8,102 bases of DNA from an uncultured Alphaproteobacteria bacterium (GCA_913044255.1 CAJWOI010000110.1:1-8102), one strand, 5' to 3'; counted from the first letter of the stretch, positions 1 to 6,779 are shown. Made by a program: numbers and translations. Notes: generated by a model not told the origin, from the letters alone.

Positions 1-761
1 CCATCGAGGAACGCGATAAGCACCATGCGCCCGTTCTGGGATAAAACCTCTATATTTCTTTCCACATATCCTCCTCCGACCATATCCAGAACAAGATTGA
101 CCCCCTGGCCTCCAGTTAGCTCTTGTACGACCGCAACAAAATCGTCGTCACGATAATTGATAGCTTTTTCTGCACCCAGACGCTCACACGCCTCACATTT
201 CTCTTGGGTGCCCGCGGTCGCGAATACGCGTGCTCCAAAATGGGCTGCCAATTGAATGGCTGTCGTCCCAATCCCACTACTGCCGCCGTGAATCAAAATA
301 CTCTCACCCGCATGAAGTGCCCCACGATCAAAGACATTGGTCCAGACCGTAAAAAAACATTCAGGAAGACCCGCTGCCTCTGTCATGTTGAGCCCATTCG
401 GAATCGGCAAACAATGTTCCGCATGTGCGAGACAATAAGCCGCATAACCACCGCCCGCCACCAGCGCGCATACCTTATCCGCAATTTTCAATGAGGTTAC
501 TCCAGGACCGATTTCGGCAATTTCGCCGGCCACCTCAAGACCCGGAAGGTCTGAGGCACCATCCGGTGGAGGATAAAGTCCCATCCTCTGCATTATATCC
601 GGACGATTGACCCCGGCTGCAGCAACTTTAATTAAGACCTCCCCATAGCCTGGCCGTGGCAAAGTTCGTTGTCCCAGCACTAATACATCCGGCTTACCGC
701 GCCCCACAATCTCAATGACCGGCATCGAGTCGGGCAGCACCAAAGCATCACTTACGGACAC
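1..761 (-). CDS. NAD(P)H quinone oxidoreductase, PIG3-type (partial, C-terminus cut by window edge)
   Basis: This is a zinc-independent medium-chain dehydrogenase/reductase of the quinone oxidoreductase (PIG3/QOR) type, expected to use NADPH to reduce quinones in the cytoplasm. My translation gives 253 residues before the left edge, against about 325-335 for the family. The N-terminal GroES-like domain carries GVNRPD (50-55) and LPGLEVAGE (72-80). The Rossmann domain carries the cofactor loop HGGSSGIGTTAIQLA (158-172), and DMVGG (226-230) lies further on. I chose GTG at 761 because AAGGA (770-774) sits 8 bases upstream and no earlier start fits as well. An ATG at 725 would remove 12 residues and also suits the family. 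The start overlaps the stop of the upstream MBL-fold gene by 10 bases, so the two are probably one operon with coupled translation. The family is clear; the physiological substrate is not known. Confidence 0.93.
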   Translation of the reverse strand, partial: MSVSDALVLPDSMPVIEIVGRGKPDVLVLGQRTLPRPGYGEVLIKVAAAGVNRPDIMQRMGLYPPPDGASDLPGLEVAGEIAEIGPGVTSLKIADKVCALVAGGGYAAYCLAHAEHCLPIPNGLNMTEAAGLPECFFTVWTNVFDRGALHAGESILIHGGSSGIGTTAIQLAAHFGARVFATAGTQEKCEACERLGAEKAINYRDDDFVAVVQELTGGQGVNLVLDMVGGGYVERNIEVLSQNGRMVLIAFLD

Positions 762-1585
762 AGAGTCATTCCTTCTTTGGCTACCACGGAGCCAGGCCGA
801 GCAGCCATCACCGAAGCAGCAATTGAGTCCATAGCATCATCGTCATGATCTGGGTTATGATGAAAAACAACAAATGTCTTCGCATCCGCCTCCGATGCTA
901 ATTTAACCCCTTCCCGCCAAGTTGAATGTCCCCAATCCACATGATCAGGATATTCATCGTCTGTATAAGTGCAGTCGTAGATGAAGATGTCCGTTTCCTT
1001 GATTAAATCCACGATACGTTGGTTTAACCGGTCCGAAAAATGTTCGGTATCCGTGATATAGCAAATTGATCGATCATCGTATTCTATACGATATCCAGTC
1101 GCTCCGTTCGTGTGGTTGAGTGGCGTGGTCCTGACTACAATTCCGTCCTTCGGCCTCAACACTTCTCCCGCAGTAAAATCGCAAAAACTGACCTTAGCCG
1201 CCATGTATTCGAGTTGCACAGGCCAGAGCGGCTCCCTCATTACATATCCAAGAACCTCGTTGATTTTACGCTCAGGCGACAAATGACCTGCCCAAATTCG
1301 GAGCCGGGTGTCAGCTTCAAAAGCCGGAGCAAAAAACGGAAACCCGCACACGTGGTCGAAATGAGTGTGTGTGAAAAATAAATCTAACTCCAGGCTTTTG
1401 GCACCCACCAAGCTCTTGGCAAGACCTCTAATGCCAGTACCAGCATCAAAAATTAGCAAGTCGTCTCCGCAGCGGATTTCTAGGCATGAAGTATTGCCAC
1501 CGTACCGCGCCGTTTGTAGACCAGGACACGCAATGCTGCCGCGCACACCCCAGAAGTGAACGCTAAAGTCTCTGACCTCGCTCAA
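752..1585 (-). CDS. MBL-fold metallo-hydrolase (tRNase Z/PhnP-like branch)
   Basis: This 277-residue protein has the metallo-beta-lactamase fold and probably acts as a phosphodiesterase or other hydrolase with a two-metal site; it has no signal peptide. Visible metal-site elements are HTHFDH (73-78), H158 in PLNHTNGATGYR, D179 in YITDTEH, H220 in WGHST, and H242/H243 in FHHNPDHDD. The opening FWGVRGSIACPG with RYGGNTSC (28-34) is typical of a widespread group of uncharacterised MBL proteins related to cyclic-nucleotide or tRNase Z-like phosphodiesterases. The GHST stretch recalls the HST motif of tRNase Z, but the protein lacks the exosite arm, so tRNA processing is unlikely. The start is a TTG supported by GGAG (1594-1597) 8 bases upstream and by the match of the N-terminus to the family. 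It is the first gene of a two-gene unit with the quinone oxidoreductase. The fold is certain; the substrate is unknown. Confidence 0.92.
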   Translation of the reverse strand: MSEVRDFSVHFWGVRGSIACPGLQTARYGGNTSCLEIRCGDDLLIFDAGTGIRGLAKSLVGAKSLELDLFFTHTHFDHVCGFPFFAPAFEADTRLRIWAGHLSPERKINEVLGYVMREPLWPVQLEYMAAKVSFCDFTAGEVLRPKDGIVVRTTPLNHTNGATGYRIEYDDRSICYITDTEHFSDRLNQRIVDLIKETDIFIYDCTYTDDEYPDHVDWGHSTWREGVKLASEADAKTFVVFHHNPDHDDDAMDSIAASVMAARPGSVVAKEGMTLCP

Positions 1586-1817
1586 TTAATCTTCTCCGAA
1601 GCCCTTCCCGAACATACGGGATCGGCAATATTTTTGAACACTTGAGCCAACGGCAACGCAATATTTTATCCGGGTCGGGTTTCAACATCGCCGTGCATCA
1701 CCGCTCTCTCTATGTCGCAGCTTTAACCTATTTCAAGTCTCACGCCAAGGAATAGTGAGTCACCGCTTAGCGCTAGAGAAACTCTCGTTTTACAAACCCT
1801 TATCAACAAGCAATGGT

Positions 1818-1823
1818 ATTATA
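1818..1823 (-). promoter_or_regulatory. Possible -10 element for the MBL/quinone oxidoreductase unit
   Basis: Read on the minus strand this is a perfect TATAAT. The best -35-like sequence, TTGACG, lies 21 bases further upstream, which is longer than usual, and the element is about 230 bases from the TTG start at 1585. It is therefore only a candidate; chance occurrence in AT-rich DNA is quite possible. Confidence 0.2.
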
Positions 1824-1983
1824 AGTTCTATGTCACAATTGTAACGTCAAAGCGCTGAACTAAGCTAAGAATGAGATGGCTTTGCACCAAGCAAACAAAT
1901 TAAACAACGAGCCATATCGGTGCATTGGCGCGATGCTTCAGCAGCAAGAGCGGGTAAAAATCAACTCACTTGGAATCAATCTG

Positions 1984-2005
1984 TTGTTTATGGTAACATA
2001 AACAA
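1984..2005. repeat. Perfect inverted repeat, 9-base arms, 4-base spacer
   Basis: The arms TTGTTTATG (1984-1992) and CATAAACAA (1997-2005) are exact reverse complements around the spacer GTAA. The short spacer and AT-rich arms suit either an operator for a dimeric regulator or an RNA hairpin. It ends one base before a second inverted repeat, and lies about 85 bases upstream of the HD-GAF start codon. Confidence 0.6.
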
Positions 2006-2006
2006 T

Positions 2007-2031
2007 AAGATAACCGACTCTTGGTTATCTT
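2007..2031. repeat. Perfect inverted repeat, 9-base arms, 7-base spacer
   Basis: The arms AAGATAACC (2007-2015) and GGTTATCTT (2023-2031) are exact reverse complements around GACTCTT. On the plus strand the second arm runs into TTTT (2030-2033), so the transcript could form a weak, GC-poor terminator or attenuator hairpin 58 bases before the ATG at 2090. A protein operator is equally plausible. It differs in sequence from the inverted repeat immediately upstream, so the two are not copies of one site. Confidence 0.6.
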
Positions 2032-2089
2032 TTGAAGTGATAGTAAATGGAAAGTCGTTGATAGATATAAATGTAGGACATTACTTAGT

Positions 2090-3427
2090 ATGTATATTGA
2101 AGAAACTACATTTATTATTGAGGAACTGGTCAGAAAGAAAAACCTGCTCTTCCCTGAAAGTAATAACAAATACGTTGGTGTAATCCATGATTCCGTGCAT
2201 CGATGCGCCAATGTATTAAGAAATACAGACGCGCTTTATCACGACTTGGAGCATACTGCTTTAGTTACGTTTTGCGGCCAGGATATTTTTGTAGGGAAAA
2301 AGGTATTAGACGGTGGTTTGTCCGTCGAGAACTGGATCCATTATACTATTGCACTGCTATACCACGACGTCGGATATGTTCGAAATATCTTGCGTGATGA
2401 TTTTGAATCGACACAAGTAGTAAGTGCATCCGGTGACACCGTTGAAATGCCGCCCAACTCCACAGATGCTTACCTCACCCCATATCACGTAGAAAGATCG
2501 CAAATTTTCTTGAAGGAAAATAATTGGAGCAATGACATAAACATAGAACTAATTTGCGAATTTATAAAAAATACGATGTTCCCGCTTCCCACCGATCGAG
2601 TATTGCAAAATATTGATGAAAAACAAATTGAGTTATCCGAACTTGTCACCGCTGCAGATTTAATAGGCCAACTTGCCGACCCTAGATATTATAAAAAAAT
2701 TCCCGCCTTGTACTGTGAATTTAAGGAAACTGGAGCAAATATAAAATTAGGTTACAACGTCCCTATGGACGTAAAGAAATCCTATCCAACTTTTTTTTAC
2801 AACTACGTACAACCTAAAATTGCTAAAGCATTAACTTATCTCAATACAACAAAAGAAGGGCAGTTCTGGGTCATTAACTTGAACTATCACGTGTTTTACG
2901 AGGAACATAGGTCTATTCTCTCAAGCGAAGGAATAATGCTCCTCGAAATAATAAGTAAAAAAATGTCCGACTCGCGCAACTTTGAAGACACGTTAAGTTT
3001 TATTCTTGGTAAAATTTGTAAATTCCAAAAATGGCCGGTCGGACACGCCTACTACCGAAACGAAGATAGCCAACAGCACGAAATGGCACCTACCAATATT
3101 TGGCACATAGAGGCAGAAACTGAAGGGATAAGAAATTTTGCACAAGTAACTTCTGCGACAAGTTTTCCCATCGGAAAGGGGTTGCCGGGTCGGGTCCTGG
3201 AATCAGGAAAAGCAGCATGGATTGCAGATGTGTCAATTGATCCAAATTTTCCAAGAGCAAGGTTGGCCCAGGATATCGGTGTAAAAGGGGCTTTCGCTAT
3301 CCCCATAACTGACAAAGTTGGGGTTAGATATATTCTAGAATTTTACAGTCTCAGCGTAGAGAAGCCCGACGCACCCACGCTATCTTTCATGTCACAAATA
3401 GGATACGAGATCTCAAAATACCTGTAA
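2090..3427 (+). CDS. HD-domain phosphohydrolase with C-terminal GAF domain
   Basis: This 445-residue cytoplasmic protein combines an HD-superfamily metal-dependent phosphohydrolase region (about 40-210) with a GAF sensory domain (about 295-445). The HD site reads YHDLEH (50-55), YHD (91-93) and AAD (188-190), giving likely ligands H51, H55, H92, D93 and D190. The pattern Y-H-[ND]-x-x-H-[AT] followed by HDV and AADL resembles class I cyclic-nucleotide phosphodiesterases, but is not enough to name the substrate. It is not HD-GYP, since the second HH and GYP motifs are absent. GAF signatures include GLPGRVLESGK (364-374) and GVKGAFAIP (397-405), suggesting small-ligand or redox control of the enzyme. 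ATG 2090 is the first in-frame start; AGGA (2075-2078) is 11 bases upstream, a loose fit. The next gene follows after 9 bases. The gene is visibly more AT-rich than its flanks (21/60 and 22/60 GC in 2821-2880 and 2941-3000), hinting at transfer. Confidence 0.85.
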   Translation: MYIEETTFIIEELVRKKNLLFPESNNKYVGVIHDSVHRCANVLRNTDALYHDLEHTALVTFCGQDIFVGKKVLDGGLSVENWIHYTIALLYHDVGYVRNILRDDFESTQVVSASGDTVEMPPNSTDAYLTPYHVERSQIFLKENNWSNDINIELICEFIKNTMFPLPTDRVLQNIDEKQIELSELVTAADLIGQLADPRYYKKIPALYCEFKETGANIKLGYNVPMDVKKSYPTFFYNYVQPKIAKALTYLNTTKEGQFWVINLNYHVFYEEHRSILSSEGIMLLEIISKKMSDSRNFEDTLSFILGKICKFQKWPVGHAYYRNEDSQQHEMAPTNIWHIEAETEGIRNFAQVTSATSFPIGKGLPGRVLESGKAAWIADVSIDPNFPRARLAQDIGVKGAFAIPITDKVGVRYILEFYSLSVEKPDAPTLSFMSQIGYEISKYL

Positions 3428-3436
3428 GGTCACGTT

Positions 3437-4231
3437 ATGTTTCGATTTGCAAATATTCAATCAGACAATTTCATTAATGATTTAGAACTACTTTGCGATA
3501 ATCATTTTCAGCCAAACGCATTCTTGAAACAGCGTATGAAGTCGCTATCCTTGATGTCTTTCGCGGCGATGACAAATAGCGACAGCCTGTTTTTATCTTT
3601 GGATTACACTATTAGGTGCGCATCTGTCGCTTTAGACTTTGTCAAGGGGTTAGCTATTCGCGATGGGCGCGCGGACGAGGAAAAATTCCAAAACATACTC
3701 TGTTCTTCACTATTTGCGCACGTCGGAATTATACGTGGCATATTGCCAGAGGATCACGATCCATCCTTTCTCATTTCTCCACAAAAAATGAAGGAAATAC
3801 CAAACTCCGAGACCGATTCTGCCCTTTGGAGGTATTACGCGGAAAGAAGTGCCCTATATGTAGAACAAAATTTGTCGCAACATAAAACTTCAAATTTAGA
3901 CGTTATTGAGAGAGCCATACGAAACACCGACTTCACCAAGAGGGTGAACGATTCGGAGATCAACGATGTTGGAAGAATTACCAGGGCATGCCAAATCATT
4001 GCCCTCTTCTCAAGTTCAGACTTCAACAGCCACATTGTAAAAATTTATTTATCTGCAAAGGAAGGTAATATTTTAAACCGGTTTAGACTTTATGAATTGG
4101 AAGACTTTCGGAATGGATTTAAACAATATTTTTGGGACCACCTCTTTTCTGGTATCTCGGACACTATTTCTGTCCTAGAAGTAACGGATAGCGGATTCCA
4201 AAAAATCGCAAAATTGTACACGCGGCTATAA
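3437..4231 (+). CDS. Degenerate HD-domain paralogue, probable pseudoenzyme partner
   Basis: This 264-residue protein shows no standard motif, but aligns with the HD region of the gene just upstream. Residues 51-103 align without gaps to 49-101 of that protein (I count 14 identities in 53). Blocks YYAERS (133-138) and IRNTDF (161-166) match YHVERS and IKNTMF there. The putative ligands are all replaced: H51 to L53, H55 to Y57, H92 to A94, D93 to H95, D190 to C185. The H of YHVERS is also Y. It should therefore not bind the catalytic metals and may act as a regulatory or structural partner. It lacks the GAF domain and has no signal peptide or membrane span. It starts 9 bases after the upstream stop, with AAGG about 8 bases before the ATG, so co-transcription is very likely. 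The open frame is intact, which argues against a decaying pseudogene. The role is inferred; homology rests on eye alignment only. Confidence 0.75.
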   Translation: MFRFANIQSDNFINDLELLCDNHFQPNAFLKQRMKSLSLMSFAAMTNSDSLFLSLDYTIRCASVALDFVKGLAIRDGRADEEKFQNILCSSLFAHVGIIRGILPEDHDPSFLISPQKMKEIPNSETDSALWRYYAERSALYVEQNLSQHKTSNLDVIERAIRNTDFTKRVNDSEINDVGRITRACQIIALFSSSDFNSHIVKIYLSAKEGNILNRFRLYELEDFRNGFKQYFWDHLFSGISDTISVLEVTDSGFQKIAKLYTRL

Positions 4232-4396
4232 TGTCAGGATTTCTTAATCTTAATTTTTTAATGTTCTAAAATTGAACTTGAAGGGGAAATGGAATATTTG
4301 CATTTTCGGAGATAAATACTAACAATTGGTTAAAATGCTTCCATGCTGGCAAAAAATGTACGCCTTTCGTACTGAATATTCGAATGGTATTTACTG

Positions 4397-4588
4397 ATGA
4401 TCAATGAGGAAGAAGAGAAACCGCCCCCGAAGAGCCTGTTTTATTCAGATTTAGGGCCTCTTTCCGCGGGGGACCTAGAATCATATATTCACAAACTTGA
4501 ATCAGAGATTCAGCGTGTGCGACTGGGAATCGAGAAAAAAGACACTATCAAAGAAAATGCCACCTCTGTATTTAAGACTAGAACGTAG
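4397..4588 (+). CDS. DUF1192-family small protein
   Basis: This 63-residue protein resembles the DUF1192 family of short alphaproteobacterial proteins. An acidic, proline-containing N-terminus is followed by LGPLSAGDLESYIHKLE (19-35), where the family has a 'LSV-DEL--RI--LE-EI' helix. Then comes the charged helix ESEIQRVRLGIEKKD, likely a short coiled coil. No enzymatic residues are evident and the function is unknown. No good Shine-Dalgarno sequence precedes the ATG, and an in-frame stop at 4373 limits any extension. It sits alone between the HD pair and metY. From memory, DUF1192 genes often neighbour quinone oxidoreductase genes in this class; here the two are about 3.6 kb apart and on opposite strands. 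Confidence 0.75.
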   Translation: MINEEEEKPPPKSLFYSDLGPLSAGDLESYIHKLESEIQRVRLGIEKKDTIKENATSVFKTRT

Positions 4589-4676
4589 CACCCCTTTTGA
4601 ATTAATGAACTCACTGCACGTGCACATCTAGGGTGTTTAGCTCAAAACCTCACCATAATTGATTAAGGTGTTTGTT
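4589..4676 (+). promoter_or_regulatory. metY leader with alternative base-pairing potential
   Basis: The leader holds CACCC (4589-4593), the perfect palindrome TGCACGTGCA (4615-4624), GGGTG (4631-4635), CACC (4651-4654) and the ribosome binding site AAGGTG (4665-4670). GGGTG can pair with CACCC upstream, or its GGTG with CACC downstream. The same CACC can pair with GGTG of the ribosome binding site. Such exclusive pairings could control translation, but the helices are only 4-5 base pairs and I do not recognise a known SAM riboswitch class. The palindrome alone could be a repressor operator. Confidence 0.3.
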
Positions 4677-5972
4677 ATGCCAAAAGAAGGCTCAGTGCAT
4701 TTTGATACGTTGGCGCTACACGCAGGACAACATCCGGATGCAGAACACGGTGCCCGCGCAGTGCCCATATACCAAACCACCTCTTACGTCTTCCGTGACA
4801 GTGACCATGCAGCTGCCTTATTTAATTTAGAACGCGCGGGCCATATTTATTCTCGAATAAGCAATCCAACGATATCCGTATTGGAAGAACGTTTGGCCGC
4901 CCTTGAAGGCGGTGTTGGGGCTATTTGCACATCCAGTGGACAAGCTGCATTGCATTTAGCGATCACAACACTCATGAACACAGGTGGTCACATCGTTGCA
5001 TCAACCAATATTTACGGTGGCAGTTATAATCTCTTCTGCCATACCCTGCCACGGTTCGGAATCAACACCACTTTTGTGGATGCGCGAGATCACGATAAGT
5101 TCAAGGCATCAATATGTGACAATACGCGTCTAATTTTCGGCGAAACCCTCGGAAACCCGGGTCTTGAAGTCCTCGATATCCCTGAGTTGGCAGAAATCGC
5201 CCACTCTGCTGGTATCCCCTTAATGATTGATAATACATTTGCAACCCCATATTTAAGTCAACCGCTATCGTTGGGTGCTGATTTGATAATGCATTCAGTA
5301 ACCAAATTTTTGGGCGGGCACGGTGTTGCCATTGGCGGTGTGTTAATTGATGGTGGGAATTTTGATTGGGAGGCCAACAACAAATTCTCCAACATGACGG
5401 AACCGTATGAAGGATATCACGGCCTTGATTTTTCCGAAGAATTTGGGCCCGCAGCTCTAATTATGCGCGCTCGAGCAGAGGGGCTTCGGGATTTTGGCGC
5501 TTGCATGAGTCCATCCAACGCATTCTATATCCTTTTGGGGGTTGAGGATGTTCACGTCCGAATGACCCGCCACGTCGATAATACCCGCAAAATAGTTTCT
5601 TTCCTGAACGGCCATTCTGCGGTTAGTTGGGTCAGTTATCCGGAACTAAGTAGCCATAAAGATTTTCACCTTGCCAAGAAGCTATTACCGAAAGGTGCTG
5701 GGGCGATCCCATCATTCGGGATAGTGGGCGGCAGAGGTGCTGGGAGGAAATTTATTGAACGTCTAAAGATTTTTTCTCATTTAGCAAATGTTGGGGATGC
5801 CAAGTCACTAGTCATACACCCCGCAAGTACGACACACCAGCAGATGAGTGAGGAAGAACTAAACGCCTCTGGTGTTGGCGAAGAATTGGTTAGACTATCC
5901 ATAGGACTTGAAGATCCAACTGACTTAATAAACGATCTTGACCAGGCTCTGAAGGCCTCACAGAGAGACTGA
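4677..5972 (+). CDS. metY: O-acetylhomoserine aminocarboxypropyltransferase (O-acetylhomoserine sulfhydrylase)
   Basis: This is a PLP-dependent Cys/Met-metabolism enzyme that joins O-acetylhomoserine and sulfide to give homocysteine and acetate, the direct sulfhydrylation route to methionine. The 431-residue length fits MetY, whereas MetB and MetZ are shorter. Landmarks are the phosphate-contacting YSRISNPT (58-65), SSGQAA (86-91), cofactor-ring Asp D185 in IDNTFATPY (184-192) and the PLP lysine K210 in HSVTKFLGGHG (206-216). MetY-typical segments follow: YHGLDF (247-252), FSHLANVGDAKSLVIHPASTTH (366-387) and RLSIGLED (406-413). I start at ATG 4677, 6 bases after AAGGTG; an in-frame TTG at 4659 would add six residues not seen in the family. 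It leads a probable operon with an alpha/beta hydrolase 3 bases downstream and a thioesterase. The structured-looking leader suggests regulation by sulfur or methionine status, but this is inference. Confidence 0.96.
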   Translation: MPKEGSVHFDTLALHAGQHPDAEHGARAVPIYQTTSYVFRDSDHAAALFNLERAGHIYSRISNPTISVLEERLAALEGGVGAICTSSGQAALHLAITTLMNTGGHIVASTNIYGGSYNLFCHTLPRFGINTTFVDARDHDKFKASICDNTRLIFGETLGNPGLEVLDIPELAEIAHSAGIPLMIDNTFATPYLSQPLSLGADLIMHSVTKFLGGHGVAIGGVLIDGGNFDWEANNKFSNMTEPYEGYHGLDFSEEFGPAALIMRARAEGLRDFGACMSPSNAFYILLGVEDVHVRMTRHVDNTRKIVSFLNGHSAVSWVSYPELSSHKDFHLAKKLLPKGAGAIPSFGIVGGRGAGRKFIERLKIFSHLANVGDAKSLVIHPASTTHQQMSEEELNASGVGEELVRLSIGLEDPTDLINDLDQALKASQRD

Positions 5973-5975
5973 AAC

Positions 5976-6779
5976 ATGGACTTCACCGTAAACGGGAAAA
6001 TAACCCACGCAGGGACCGGAGGAGTGGATTTTGATGCAGCGAATCCAACCATAGTTTTCATCCATGGCGCTTCCATGGACCATACTATCTGGGCCCTTCA
6101 AGGACGTTACTTGGCACACCACGGGTATTCAGTGTTGGCAGTTGACTTGCCGGGACATGGAAAATCAAGTGGTCCGGCGCTCGAGTCGATTGAGGAAATG
6201 GCTGATTGGACCGCCTCGGCCATAGAAACGGTAAGTCCAAGTTCGGTTGCCTTAGTCGGCCACAGTATGGGTGCCATTGTCGCACTAGAGACGACCGCCC
6301 GGAATCCAGAAAAAATTACGGCCATAGCGCTTGCTGGAGCCGCCATTCAAATGAACGTCCATGATGATTTACTCGCCCAAGCACGTGACGAACCACCAAC
6401 AGCTATCGAAACCATCTTAAATTGGGCATACAGCAAACGATCCCAAATTGGAGGCATGCGCGTGCCAGGGCTGTGGATGTTGGGTGGGGGCCGGCGCCTG
6501 ATTGAGCGTAATTCGGACGGACAATTATACATCGATTTTAAAGCCTGCAACAATTACTTGGCGGGATTCGAATCTGCTACCAAAATAAAGTGCCCGACTT
6601 TAATTTTAGTCGGTGGAAACGATAAAATGACCTCGCCAAAAATGGCCAACAATCTTCAACAAGCAATACCACATTCAGATCTAGTATATATCAATGGCGG
6701 CGGCCACATGATGATGATCGAGTACCCCGATGAGACCCTTGATATTCTCAAGGACTTCCTAGAGGCCCTGCTTCTTTAA
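5976..6779 (+). CDS. Alpha/beta-fold hydrolase
   Basis: This 267-residue cytoplasmic serine hydrolase has the canonical alpha/beta-hydrolase layout. The oxyanion-hole segment is FIHGASMD (28-35), then DLPGHGKS (57-64), the nucleophile elbow GHSMGA with S97, the acid D216 in GGNDKMTS, and H244 in GGGHMMM. The core domain is complete and a helical cap lies about 130-200. Nothing in the sequence fixes the substrate; esters, lactones or thioesters are all possible. It starts 3 bases after the metY stop, so translational coupling is likely, and no strong Shine-Dalgarno sequence is needed or seen. It is not MetX homoserine acetyltransferase, which is longer and carries distinct motifs, although a link with acetylated homoserine or acyl thioesters is suggested by its neighbours. 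Confidence 0.92.
   Translation: MDFTVNGKITHAGTGGVDFDAANPTIVFIHGASMDHTIWALQGRYLAHHGYSVLAVDLPGHGKSSGPALESIEEMADWTASAIETVSPSSVALVGHSMGAIVALETTARNPEKITAIALAGAAIQMNVHDDLLAQARDEPPTAIETILNWAYSKRSQIGGMRVPGLWMLGGGRRLIERNSDGQLYIDFKACNNYLAGFESATKIKCPTLILVGGNDKMTSPKMANNLQQAIPHSDLVYINGGGHMMMIEYPDETLDILKDFLEALLL

Larger units (their letters stand above)
1586..2089. other. Long intergenic region between divergent genes
   Basis: These 504 bases separate the minus-strand MBL gene from the plus-strand HD-GAF gene, and must hold promoters for both. I see no convincing protein gene: open frames here are short, lack good ribosome binding sites and match nothing I know. The recognisable content is a TATAAT on the minus strand (1818-1823), an 8-base palindrome TAGCGCTA near 1770, and two adjacent perfect inverted repeats (1984-2031) listed separately. 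No tRNA or known riboswitch fold was recognised. Confidence 0.7.

Noticed and set aside
123..610. Open frames on the plus strand opposite the quinone oxidoreductase
   Set aside because: They are antisense to a clear MDR-family coding frame, lack ribosome binding sites and have low-quality, arginine- and proline-rich translations typical of shadow frames.
1586..2089. tRNA gene, attachment site or mobile-element end in the long gap
   Set aside because: No cloverleaf-like sequence, terminal repeat pair or recombinase gene could be found by eye.
1920..2211. Open frames on both strands just before and across the HD-GAF start
   Set aside because: The plus-strand frame overlaps the HD-GAF N-terminus by nearly 100 bases and neither translation resembles a protein family; both are AT-rich chance frames.
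2090..3427. HD-GYP type cyclic-di-GMP phosphodiesterase
   Set aside because: The single HDVGY stretch looks similar at first, but the HD-x-G-K, HH and GYP motifs of that family are missing.
3437..4231. Gene remnant (pseudogene) of the HD-GAF gene
   Set aside because: The 264-codon frame is uninterrupted, has its own ribosome binding site, and keeps structural blocks while losing only ligand positions, which fits a maintained pseudoenzyme better than decay.
4659..4676. TTG at 4659 as the metY start
   Set aside because: It would place the AAGGTG ribosome binding site inside the gene and add six residues not typical of MetY; ATG 4677 fits better.
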